From the NCBI GenBank assembly GCA_903952785.1, contig CAJBHC010000073.1, positions 1 to 9,935 on the forward strand: 9,935 bases of DNA, given 5' to 3'. Position 1 is the first letter of the stretch. The number at the start of each line of letters is the position of its first letter. The notes below the pieces were generated by a model. That model was not told the origin of the DNA. It ran no database searches and worked only from the letters and a program-made list of their open reading frames with translations. Shown here piece after piece: positions 1 through 4,974 of the stretch. A program made the position numbers and the translations under genes. Source of the stretch: an uncultured bacterium (GTDB lineage: Bacteria > Patescibacteriota > Minisyncoccia > Phycocordibacterales > CAIZLB01).

Positions 1-265
1 CATTTTGATTCAAACTGAATGTACTTGTTAGAAGATTTACCAATCCCCAAACAGATACCATTACAGCTAAACCAATAATACCCCAAATGATGTATCCTCT
101 AGCCTCTGCTCTTTGCTCTGAGTCCTTAGCTGAGAAAACCAGCTTAAAGATACCCCAAAGGAAGAATAGAACCGTAAGACCGATAATAAAAGGGATCAGT
201 CTGTTGATGAAATCACTTGCTTGTGCCAATAGTGCGTATAGACCGCTAATTCCAGGTTGTGCCAT
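1..265 (-). CDS. T4SS pilin-like small membrane protein (pilin 1), cut by the window edge
   Basis: The minus-strand frame opens with ATG at 265-263 and reads 88 codons without a stop to position 1, so its C-terminus lies outside the window. It begins MAQPGISGLYALL and has two hydrophobic segments, about residues 19-45 and 57-80, joined by a short polar loop (SAKDSEQRAEARG). The second segment carries the WGIIGLAVMVSVWGLVNLL pattern that its neighbours at 403-705 and 756-1073 share. Two membrane helices around a short charged loop fit the VirB2/TrbC-type pilin fold that CPR genomes often carry as T4SS_pilin proteins. There is no signal peptide and no cysteine in the visible part. Together with the two neighbours it looks like a product of tandem duplication. 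Its own upstream region carries a promoter-like box and two hairpins. The family is inferred from pattern; the exact role is unknown. Confidence 0.8.
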   Translation of the reverse strand, partial: MAQPGISGLYALLAQASDFINRLIPFIIGLTVLFFLWGIFKLVFSAKDSEQRAEARGYIIWGIIGLAVMVSVWGLVNLLTSTFSLNQN

Positions 266-288
266 ATTATATAATTAATTATTTTTAT

Positions 289-310
289 TAAATGATAAGC
301 TTATCGTTTA
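289..310. repeat. 22-nt near-perfect inverted repeat upstream of pilin 1
   Basis: The element is TAAATGATAAGC followed by its mirror TTATCGTTTA, centred on AAGCTT. Only one pair is not Watson-Crick: it is T/G (a wobble) in plus-strand RNA and C/A in minus-strand RNA. It lies 24 nt before the pilin 1 start codon, inside the probable leader. With almost no loop it could be a dimeric operator in DNA or a hairpin in RNA; the sequence does not decide which. Confidence 0.5.
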
Positions 311-311
311 T

Positions 312-330
312 AAGTAACGAAATGTCACTT
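312..330 (-). other. Predicted 5'-terminal mRNA hairpin of pilin 1
   Basis: In minus-strand RNA, AAGUGAC (330-324) pairs with GUUACUU (318-312) through seven pairs, one of them G-U, around a five-base loop. The -10 box at 337-342 predicts transcription starting near 330, so the stem would sit right at the mRNA 5' end. Such 5' stems are known to protect transcripts from decay. This reading is inferred from position only. Confidence 0.4.
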
Positions 331-336
331 ACTACT

Positions 337-342
337 ATTATA
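337..342 (-). promoter_or_regulatory. Putative -10 box for pilin 1
   Basis: Read on the minus strand this is TATAAT, a perfect sigma-70 -10 hexamer. It lies in the 137-nt gap between pilin 2 and pilin 1 and gives a leader of about 65 nt. No convincing -35 box sits 16-18 nt upstream; a TTGACG lies further up, but 26 nt away. A separate promoter here would let pilin 1 be expressed apart from the upstream pilins. Confidence 0.45.
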
Positions 343-402
343 CATCAATATTTAAAAGTTATATACATCGTCAACAAAAAAGCTGTGGATTCTTAAATGT
401 TG

Positions 403-705
403 CTAGAATAACAAAGGAGCTGGGAATTCAGGCATCATCACCCCTCTTGCACCAAAACCAAAGAATGATATCAATAAATTAACCAACCCCCAGACAGAAA
501 CCATTACAAACAGTGCAATAATTCCCCAAACGATATAACCCCTTGCTTGCTCTCTCTCCTTTGAGTCTCTATTAGAAAAAACTAATTTAAAAATACCCCA
601 GATAAAAACGAGGACTGTAGCTCCCAATATAAACAAAATAGCACTGTTTATAAATCCGATTAAAAAAGGAATCAAACCTCTGGCTCCATTTCCGCTATTT
701 AACAT
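403..705 (-). CDS. T4SS pilin-like small membrane protein (pilin 2)
   Basis: This 100-residue protein starts MLNSGNGARGLIP and has two strongly hydrophobic stretches, about residues 12-43 and 57-84. They flank the loop SNRDSKEREQARG. The motif FIWGIFKLVF followed by RGYIVWGIIALFVMVSVWG is nearly identical to pilin 1, which points to recent tandem duplication. The C-terminus (MMPEFPAPLLF) is proline-rich and unlike that of its paralogues. There is no signal peptide and no cysteine. Fifty nucleotides separate it from pilin 3 upstream, and no Shine-Dalgarno sequence precedes its ATG. The likely role is a membrane pilin-like subunit of a type IV secretion or surface apparatus, inferred from family resemblance. 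The stop is TAG at 405-403. Confidence 0.8.
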   Translation of the reverse strand: MLNSGNGARGLIPFLIGFINSAILFILGATVLVFIWGIFKLVFSNRDSKEREQARGYIVWGIIALFVMVSVWGLVNLLISFFGFGARGVMMPEFPAPLLF

Positions 706-755
706 TTTATTTTAAATTAAAACCAATAATTATTATCGTATCGAAAAAGCAAGGG

Positions 756-1073
756 CTAGTTCAGCTGAGGAATGAGCAACCCCCCTGAGAAGAATGTTGA
801 GGTCAAAAGATATACCAAACTCCAAACGGAAATCATAACAGCAAGACCAATAATTCCGTAAGTTATAAAGGCTATTCCCTCCTGCCTCTTCTTGCCATCG
901 GCTCCAGCTGTTACCGTCTTGAATACTCCCCACAGAAAAACCAGAAGGGCCAGTGCGATAATGAACGGCACAAGATACCCCCTAATTATATCAATTAGAC
1001 TGGCAACCAAACTTCTAAAGTCTGTAACTCCGCCATAAACCTGCGCCATTAAAGAATTTTTATTTAAATCCAT
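756..1073 (-). CDS. T4SS pilin-like small membrane protein (pilin 3)
   Basis: The 105-residue product has two hydrophobic segments, about residues 30-53 and 68-95, joined by a basic loop (TAGADGKKRQEG). It carries the same FLWGVFK and GIIGLAVMISVWSLVYLLTSTF patterns as pilins 1 and 2. No signal peptide or cysteine is present. Two starts are possible. ATG at 1073 is supported by a TATAAT 10 nt upstream. An internal ATG at 1049 begins MAQ, as pilin 1 does. I prefer 1073 because of the promoter box, but paralogue alignment could favour 1049. It lies 93 nt below pilin 4, and that gap holds a G-rich tract. The family assignment rests on two-helix topology and similarity to its neighbours. Confidence 0.8.
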   Translation of the reverse strand: MDLNKNSLMAQVYGGVTDFRSLVASLIDIIRGYLVPFIIALALLVFLWGVFKTVTAGADGKKRQEGIAFITYGIIGLAVMISVWSLVYLLTSTFFSGGLLIPQLN

Positions 1074-1083
1074 TTTGTTTTTA

Positions 1084-1089
1084 ATTATA
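1084..1089 (-). promoter_or_regulatory. Putative -10 box for pilin 3
   Basis: The minus strand reads TATAAT, with 10 nt between it and the ATG at 1073. This predicts a leader of only three or four bases. No -35 match is visible; that position is occupied by the G-rich tract. It may be a real weak promoter or a chance match in AT-rich DNA. Confidence 0.4.
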
Positions 1090-1101
1090 CGATTAATACA
1101 A

Positions 1102-1124
1102 CCGCCCCCTCCCCGACCCTCTCC
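1102..1124 (-). other. G-rich polypurine tract, possible G-quadruplex
   Basis: The minus strand from 1124 to 1102 contains GGAGAGGGTCGGGGAGGG and then further G residues: three runs of at least three G plus flanking GG pairs. It lies between the pilin 4 stop and the pilin 3 start, where surrounding DNA is AT-rich. It could fold as a two-tetrad or bulged G-quadruplex in mRNA or in the non-template strand. Function unknown. Confidence 0.45.
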
Positions 1125-1166
1125 AATCTATTGCGCCCATTCGTGTCCACCTATGCGCCACTCCCA

Positions 1167-1568
1167 CTATTGTTGCCCACTGCCAACCTGTGTGATTGTA
1201 GTTCTGACAACAATGGAAATTGCTTGAGCACCAAAGATTATTGCAATACCTATAACAACATACAAAAGCATATCTCTTGCCTTCTTTATCTTTGCTGGAT
1301 CTCCACCTGCCAAGACAAATTTTAGACCAGCTAGTATAAGATAAACAACAGCAAGGATACCAGCAATAACCTGAACTGTACTTATGACAATATTTAATAC
1401 CTGATCAAGTGTTGATGTGTTTCCCAGAGGGTTACAAATTGTTCCTGGGGCACAGGCTCCATCAGGCGCAGCGTATACATAGTCTGTTGTAACAAACCCA
1501 AAACCAAAGACTGCTGTCAACATTATTATTCCGATAACCATATTTGAAATTAATATATTTTTTTTCAT
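1167..1568 (-). CDS. Secreted-type T4SS pilin-like protein (pilin 4)
   Basis: This 133-residue protein has a clear signal peptide: MKKN, a hydrophobic core to about residue 26, and a VYA-AP cleavage site near residue 34. The mature part begins with an extracytoplasmic segment holding two cysteines (CAPGTIC), which could form a disulfide. Two membrane helices follow, about residues 58-86 and 102-124, with the short loop GGDPAKIKKARD between them. That signal peptide, helix, GGD-x-x-K-x-KKARD loop, helix layout is typical of VirB2/TrbC-like proteins, and of T4SS_pilin proteins in CPR bacteria. Its ATG lies 3 nt after the stop of pilin 5, so the two are almost certainly co-transcribed. It probably builds a pilus-like polymer or a membrane conduit; the associated machine is not in view. 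Confidence 0.85.
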   Translation of the reverse strand: MKKNILISNMVIGIIMLTAVFGFGFVTTDYVYAAPDGACAPGTICNPLGNTSTLDQVLNIVISTVQVIAGILAVVYLILAGLKFVLAGGDPAKIKKARDMLLYVVIGIAIIFGAQAISIVVRTTITQVGSGQQ

Positions 1569-1571
1569 TTT

Positions 1572-2027
1572 TTATTGGCTTAAAATTCCGCCCTCTCCAC
1601 CATAGAAGAGTGGGTCTACCCCAAGATTCTTCAATATAAAGTATACAATAATCCATCCACAAAGGGTATACATTAAACCCCACATAAGCTTGGTGATCAT
1701 GTCTCTAGCTTTTTTGACCTTACCAGCATCCCCACCTGAAGTTAAATACATAAATCCAGTGTAAAGTAAGACTAAGACAAAAACGATACCAATTAATTCA
1801 ATACCATAATGGATTATTGCATTTAACAAACTTATAAAATCAATCCAACCACAAGGCTCTGGTGACTGAGTACAATGCAACAATATTTTAGAAACTGGAT
1901 TCACAGCCTGAGCCCCAACAAGCAGAGGCTTGGCAATTATGGAAAAGACTATTGTAAAAATTAAAGCTGAAGGTAAATAATCAAGAACTGATTTGCCAAG
2001 TTTTTTGAATAAGTTGTTTTTTATCAT
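1572..2027 (-). CDS. Secreted-type T4SS pilin-like protein (pilin 5)
   Basis: The 151-residue product opens with a basic N-terminus (MIKNNLFKKLGK). A hydrophobic core follows and then a likely signal-peptidase site after GAQA, near residue 41. The extracytoplasmic segment has a cysteine pair (CTQSPEPC), as in pilin 4. Two membrane helices follow, about residues 73-92 and 112-132. Their loop GGDAGKVKKARDMI closely matches pilin 4, showing that the two are paralogues. A third cysteine lies in the last helix (TLCGW). The gene starts 10 nt below the solute-binding protein stop. It is 3 nt from pilin 4, so the three form one transcription unit. A TATAAT occurs between the first two but only 4 nt before the ATG, probably too close to use. 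Role as for pilin 4. Confidence 0.85.
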   Translation of the reverse strand: MIKNNLFKKLGKSVLDYLPSALIFTIVFSIIAKPLLVGAQAVNPVSKILLHCTQSPEPCGWIDFISLLNAIIHYGIELIGIVFVLVLLYTGFMYLTSGGDAGKVKKARDMITKLMWGLMYTLCGWIIVYFILKNLGVDPLFYGGEGGILSQ

Positions 2028-2037
2028 TTTAATTATA

Positions 2038-3369
2038 TTAAAAGTTATTAGGATTTGATCCAGCTATTAAACTTTCAAGTCTTTGATTAAGTGTGTTCCT
2101 TGCCTCACTACTTGAAACCTTGCCAGTTGTTATTAAATCTATGAACTCTCTGAATATTGAATCCGTCACAGTGGAATTTGGATCAATCCAAGTTTTTGAT
2201 TGAATAGTTGCTTTTGCAAATATGTCACTATAAGTGTTTGCTCCGTTAGATATTGTTAGCAAATCTCTTCTAGCAGAAGGCAGATTATTTATTTTTGATA
2301 ACTCAGTTTGAGAAGCTAGAGAAACCAACTGCGTCATGACGCTAAGGGCAGCAGCTTGATTTCTGGACTGCTTGACCATTGCAAGTGCACTTATCTTGGC
2401 GTAAGAAGTAGCTTGAATACCAGATGCTCTATTTTCGTCCTGTGGCATAAGTGTCACATCAAAATCTAGGTTTGGATTTTTACGCTGTAGAACAGGATAT
2501 TCACTAGCATAACCAAAGTACATCGCCAAATTTCCTGCAATGAAAGCGTCTCTTGAGTTTACCAATGATCTATTCCATGAATATCTTTCATTATTAGGAT
2601 TTGAAAAAGATGTGTAGAAATTTGTTGTTCCCTCAAAAACATTTACACCAGAAAGTGACGGAACATCAACAGTTGAAACATACCTTGTAACATTTGGATC
2701 ATATTCAATTAAATTGTTTCCACCTTGAAGCATTAAGTTGATGAATATTTCTTTGGAGTGATTAATATTTGACGATTCGCCAAGCGCAACTGCTGATCTA
2801 ATAATTTCTGACCTATCTGTCCTCTCCGTAAGGCTTGGAATTTGAGATGATAATTGTTGCCATGTCTTTGGAGGCTGGACGATTGCAGCATTATTAAACA
2901 TTGTTTTATTCCAATACATCACAAGTGGATCTACATTAAATGGAAGGGCGTAAATTCCATCTGCTGTCATAAAGATATTGGCAGAATCTATAAATGTATC
3001 AGTGAATGTTCTTTGAGGTAGAGTTTTGAATGTAATTGGTTGTAATTTTGCCCTCCAAGAAAATAGTTTTGAATCATCTATCATTACAATATCCGGCCCT
3101 TTGCCTTCAGCTAGTGCGTTTACAAATTCTGACTCATAAGTATCGACATTCTTTTGAACATAGGTTACATCCATCGTCTTTTTCTGAGGGTCAACAGCAG
3201 CAAGAAGGTTTTTAATATCAGCTTCTGGCTCTGTTCCCCAAATTGTTGCTTTAACAGCAGAATTATTTGACGAATTAGTGAATGCTGCAAATATTATAAC
3301 ACCAACTACTGCTGCAAAAATAAATACTCCGATGAGAATGATTTGAAATGGGCTTGATGATTTATCCAT
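2038..3369 (-). CDS. Membrane-anchored extracellular solute-binding protein (family 1-like)
   Basis: This 443-residue protein resembles family 1 substrate-binding proteins of ABC importers (MalE/UgpB type). Residues 8-30 form one strong membrane helix with no lipobox cysteine and no obvious cleavage site, so the domain is probably tethered outside the membrane. Visible family features are PDIVMID near 92-98, the ALPFNVDPLVMYWNKTMF block at 141-158 and AGNLAMYFGYASEYPVL at 278-293. The ligand cannot be told from sequence. No permease or ATPase gene is adjacent. Instead it is followed 10 nt later by two pilin genes, suggesting it is co-expressed with that cluster. It might then serve as a surface binding component or borrow a distant transporter. 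The start ATG at 3369 sits 8 nt after a perfect TATAAT. Confidence 0.85.
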   Translation of the reverse strand: MDKSSSPFQIILIGVFIFAAVVGVIIFAAFTNSSNNSAVKATIWGTEPEADIKNLLAAVDPQKKTMDVTYVQKNVDTYESEFVNALAEGKGPDIVMIDDSKLFSWRAKLQPITFKTLPQRTFTDTFIDSANIFMTADGIYALPFNVDPLVMYWNKTMFNNAAIVQPPKTWQQLSSQIPSLTERTDRSEIIRSAVALGESSNINHSKEIFINLMLQGGNNLIEYDPNVTRYVSTVDVPSLSGVNVFEGTTNFYTSFSNPNNERYSWNRSLVNSRDAFIAGNLAMYFGYASEYPVLQRKNPNLDFDVTLMPQDENRASGIQATSYAKISALAMVKQSRNQAAALSVMTQLVSLASQTELSKINNLPSARRDLLTISNGANTYSDIFAKATIQSKTWIDPNSTVTDSIFREFIDLITTGKVSSSEARNTLNQRLESLIAGSNPNNF

Positions 3370-3377
3370 ATATAAAT

Positions 3378-3383
3378 ATTATA
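3378..3383 (-). promoter_or_regulatory. -10 box for the solute-binding protein (leaderless)
   Basis: The minus strand reads TATAAT with 8 nt to the ATG at 3369. Transcription would therefore start at or next to the start codon. It fills the 16-nt gap after the methyltransferase stop. The block TATAATATTT-x-TATATG is shared almost exactly with the methyltransferase start region. No -35 box is clear, and none would lie outside the upstream coding sequence. Confidence 0.5.
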
Positions 3384-3385
3384 AC

Positions 3386-3919
3386 TTAATCTTTAAATTT
3401 AAACACTAGGCCATAGTGATATTCTCCTGCATCAAATTCTTTATCTTGCACCATCCCCTCTTTATTAAACCAGGTAACTATCCTATCTTTTGGAATTATA
3501 CAATCCGGATGAGGTCCAAAATGGCCAAATGAATCAACCCAATCAATTACAGCAACCTTTCCTTTCTTTTTTAAAATTCTAACAGCCTCTTTGACCACCT
3601 TTTCTGGATAGTCGCAGACAAACAGAGTATTTGCAACAACCACCCTATCAACACTTTCTTTTATTAAACCTGATCCATTTGGAGATTCTATATCACCATG
3701 GAGAACCTCAATATTTTTATGATGAAAAAGTTTTGCTTCATTAGCAATTCTAGTTAACAAATCAACTCTTGTATCAATAGCATAGACCTTTCCATGTGGA
3801 CCAACTTTTTTTGCAAGTGCCATCGTAAAGTATCCAGCTCCCACATCAAAATCTACAACAGTCATACCCTCCGCGATGTTCATGTCATGTAATGCTTTCT
3901 CAGGTTTAACAAAACTCAT
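3386..3919 (-). CDS. Class I SAM-dependent methyltransferase
   Basis: The protein is 177 residues from ATG at 3919; a TTG two codons upstream (3925) is in frame but less likely. It has the Rossmann-type SAM fold. Motif I is VVDFDVGAGYFT at residues 21-32, and the acidic ribose-binding turn is VYAIDT near 44-49. HGDIES near 73-78 forms the adenine-side loop. VDRVVVANTLF and VRILKKKGKVAVIDW make the later core strands. Family proteins use S-adenosylmethionine to methylate small molecules, proteins or nucleic acids; the substrate here cannot be predicted. Motif I has Asp in place of the first glycine of the usual DxGxGxG. The C-terminal half resembles UbiE/Methyltransf_11/25-type proteins. It has its own extended -10 promoter after the terminator of the previous unit and lies 16 nt before the solute-binding gene. 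Confidence 0.85.
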   Translation of the reverse strand: MSFVKPEKALHDMNIAEGMTVVDFDVGAGYFTMALAKKVGPHGKVYAIDTRVDLLTRIANEAKLFHHKNIEVLHGDIESPNGSGLIKESVDRVVVANTLFVCDYPEKVVKEAVRILKKKGKVAVIDWVDSFGHFGPHPDCIIPKDRIVTWFNKEGMVQDKEFDAGEYHYGLVFKFKD

Positions 3920-3927
3920 ATACAAAT

Positions 3928-3936
3928 ATTATATCA
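3928..3936 (-). promoter_or_regulatory. Extended -10 promoter of the methyltransferase (leaderless)
   Basis: The minus strand reads TGATATAAT, a TGn extended -10 with a perfect TATAAT hexamer. Eight nucleotides separate it from the ATG at 3919, so the predicted start of transcription coincides with the start codon. A TGn motif makes a -35 box dispensable, and none is visible. It directly follows the strong terminator at 3996-4031, as expected for the start of a new transcription unit. Confidence 0.6.
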
Positions 3937-3995
3937 ATAAACACAAAAAGCACCTAATAAAATATAAACATATATGATCAATAATTATTTTTTGT

Positions 3996-4031
3996 AAAAA
4001 GGGATGGCCCCGGCGCTCGCGCGCCGGGGCC
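3996..4031 (-). terminator. Strong GC-rich intrinsic terminator after the HNH gene
   Basis: The stem GGCCCCGGCGC (4031-4021, minus strand) pairs perfectly with GCGCCGGGGCC (4016-4006), eleven pairs, nine of them uninterrupted G-C-rich, around the loop GCGA. That loop is a GNRA tetraloop only in minus-strand RNA; plus-strand RNA would have UCGC. After the five bases ATCCC comes a run of five T (4000-3996). It begins 23 nt after the HNH gene stop and separates the gyrA/HNH unit from the methyltransferase promoter. The orientation of loop and T-run both point to minus-strand termination. Confidence 0.85.
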
Positions 4032-4054
4032 TGGGTTGGGATTTGGTGAAGTGT

Positions 4055-4909
4055 TTAGGGTAAAGAAGCTTTTCCATGTCTGCCGAGTTTGATCTGTTCG
4101 CCCACAGGCAACCAGATCATATTCAGAATCCGGAAAAATTCCAACGGCGTCTTGAGTGTGTTGGTCTCATGATTGAGGGCTAATCGTTTTATAACTGGGT
4201 GCATGTACTCCAAAAATCTGTGCACATCAGAAACGTGTAGTGCTGTAAATTCAGCTCTTGACCACTTTGCGATGACGGTCTTCAGCGTCTCATTCAAATT
4301 TTGATCAACGTTTCCGTGACTGAGCGAGGAATCGATTGACCTAAACTTCTCAGTATCACTGCAGGAGAACAACCACTTTAGATGCCGATAGGAATTCCTT
4401 AGAAATTCTTCGGTATGCTTGGTTCTGACTTTTTTCACTGGAATTCTAGCCCAACGTGCCACAGCCGAAATCAATTGGTTGTAACAACAATGAGACTTTT
4501 TATCCACGTAGGAAAGGTTCTCTGGTACAGTTTCACCACCCTGACATCCAGGTAATCTATGGTGACGATCACACTCGGAGACAATGAAAGCCTTTCTCTC
4601 TGCATACGTACTCCACCAAAAGCCCTTAAGCTCAGCAAGAGTTAGGTGGTGGAACATATAGCGAAGCGGTTCTTTTGATTCTCCCCAATGCACCAAGGCA
4701 ACACGGGATAAAAATGCCTTATCATTTTCATTAACAGAGAAAACTTGAAATCTCCTCTTCTTACGTTCTTTTTCTTCCCTTGCCTTTTGTCTTGAGTACC
4801 TTCGTCCTCCTTTCTTGATATGATTGGTTGTTTTTTTGGCTGTCCGATTTGCACGTCTATCTGCAATCTGGTCCTCCTTTTGGTTTAAGTTTAAATTAGA
4901 AATGTCCAA
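4055..4909 (-). CDS. HNH endonuclease-like protein
   Basis: The frame of 284 residues contains an HNH-like core: DRHHRLPGCQGG at 114-125, ENLSYV at 130-135 and KSHCCYNQL at 138-146. The candidate residues are His116/His117, Asn131 and His140. HNH proteins cut or nick DNA using one metal ion. Residues 18-54 are very rich in Lys/Arg and could bind nucleic acid. Residues 147-284 match nothing I recognise. The start is uncertain: TTG at 4909 is the only standard start codon near the N-terminus. A perfect AAGGAGG lies inside the frame at 4879-4873. Base composition is about 40-47% GC in spot counts, against about 28-38% in neighbouring genes, which suggests horizontal acquisition. It lies 65 nt after gyrA and ends in a dedicated strong terminator. 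Enzymatic activity is inferred. Confidence 0.7.
   Translation of the reverse strand: MDISNLNLNQKEDQIADRRANRTAKKTTNHIKKGGRRYSRQKAREEKERKKRRFQVFSVNENDKAFLSRVALVHWGESKEPLRYMFHHLTLAELKGFWWSTYAERKAFIVSECDRHHRLPGCQGGETVPENLSYVDKKSHCCYNQLISAVARWARIPVKKVRTKHTEEFLRNSYRHLKWLFSCSDTEKFRSIDSSLSHGNVDQNLNETLKTVIAKWSRAEFTALHVSDVHRFLEYMHPVIKRLALNHETNTLKTPLEFFRILNMIWLPVGEQIKLGRHGKASLP
4873..4879 (-). promoter_or_regulatory. Perfect Shine-Dalgarno-like AAGGAGG inside the HNH gene
   Basis: The minus strand reads AAGGAGG across codons 11-13 of the TTG-started frame. Downstream, after 5 nt, is an in-frame ATT (4867), and after 6 nt an out-of-frame TTG (4866) opening a 74-codon frame. It may mark a true start at a rare ATT codon, stimulate frameshifting, or be chance. 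It stands out because most genes here lack any Shine-Dalgarno sequence. Confidence 0.3.
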
Positions 4910-4974
4910 TGGATGTAAATCCTCATAAATAATGCTCTTTTTTAATTTTTTTGCAAGAGACCAGTATATTTATT

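Noticed and set aside
266..271. TATAAT directly adjoining the pilin 1 start codon
   Set aside because: With no spacing to the ATG, transcription would start inside the coding sequence. It is more likely chance in AT-rich DNA.
1128..1166. Sense codons continuing in frame after the pilin 4 TAG until a second TAG
   Set aside because: Short runs of this kind are expected by chance, and nothing shows readthrough or recoding.
1131..1325. Plus-strand frame over the pilin 4 end
   Set aside because: It is antisense to the pilin 4 coding sequence and its C-terminal gap, with no promoter or start signal.
3920..3925. TTG start two codons upstream of the methyltransferase ATG
   Set aside because: The ATG at 3919 is a better codon and lies at the leaderless distance from the extended -10 box.
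4642..4866. 74-codon frame overlapping the HNH gene
   Set aside because: It follows the AAGGAGG well, but the product has no recognisable feature, while the other frame carries the HNH core.
4910..4974. Flanking direct repeats marking HNH gene insertion
   Set aside because: The A-rich matches between the two flanks are short and imperfect, as expected in AT-rich DNA. No target-site duplication is demonstrable.
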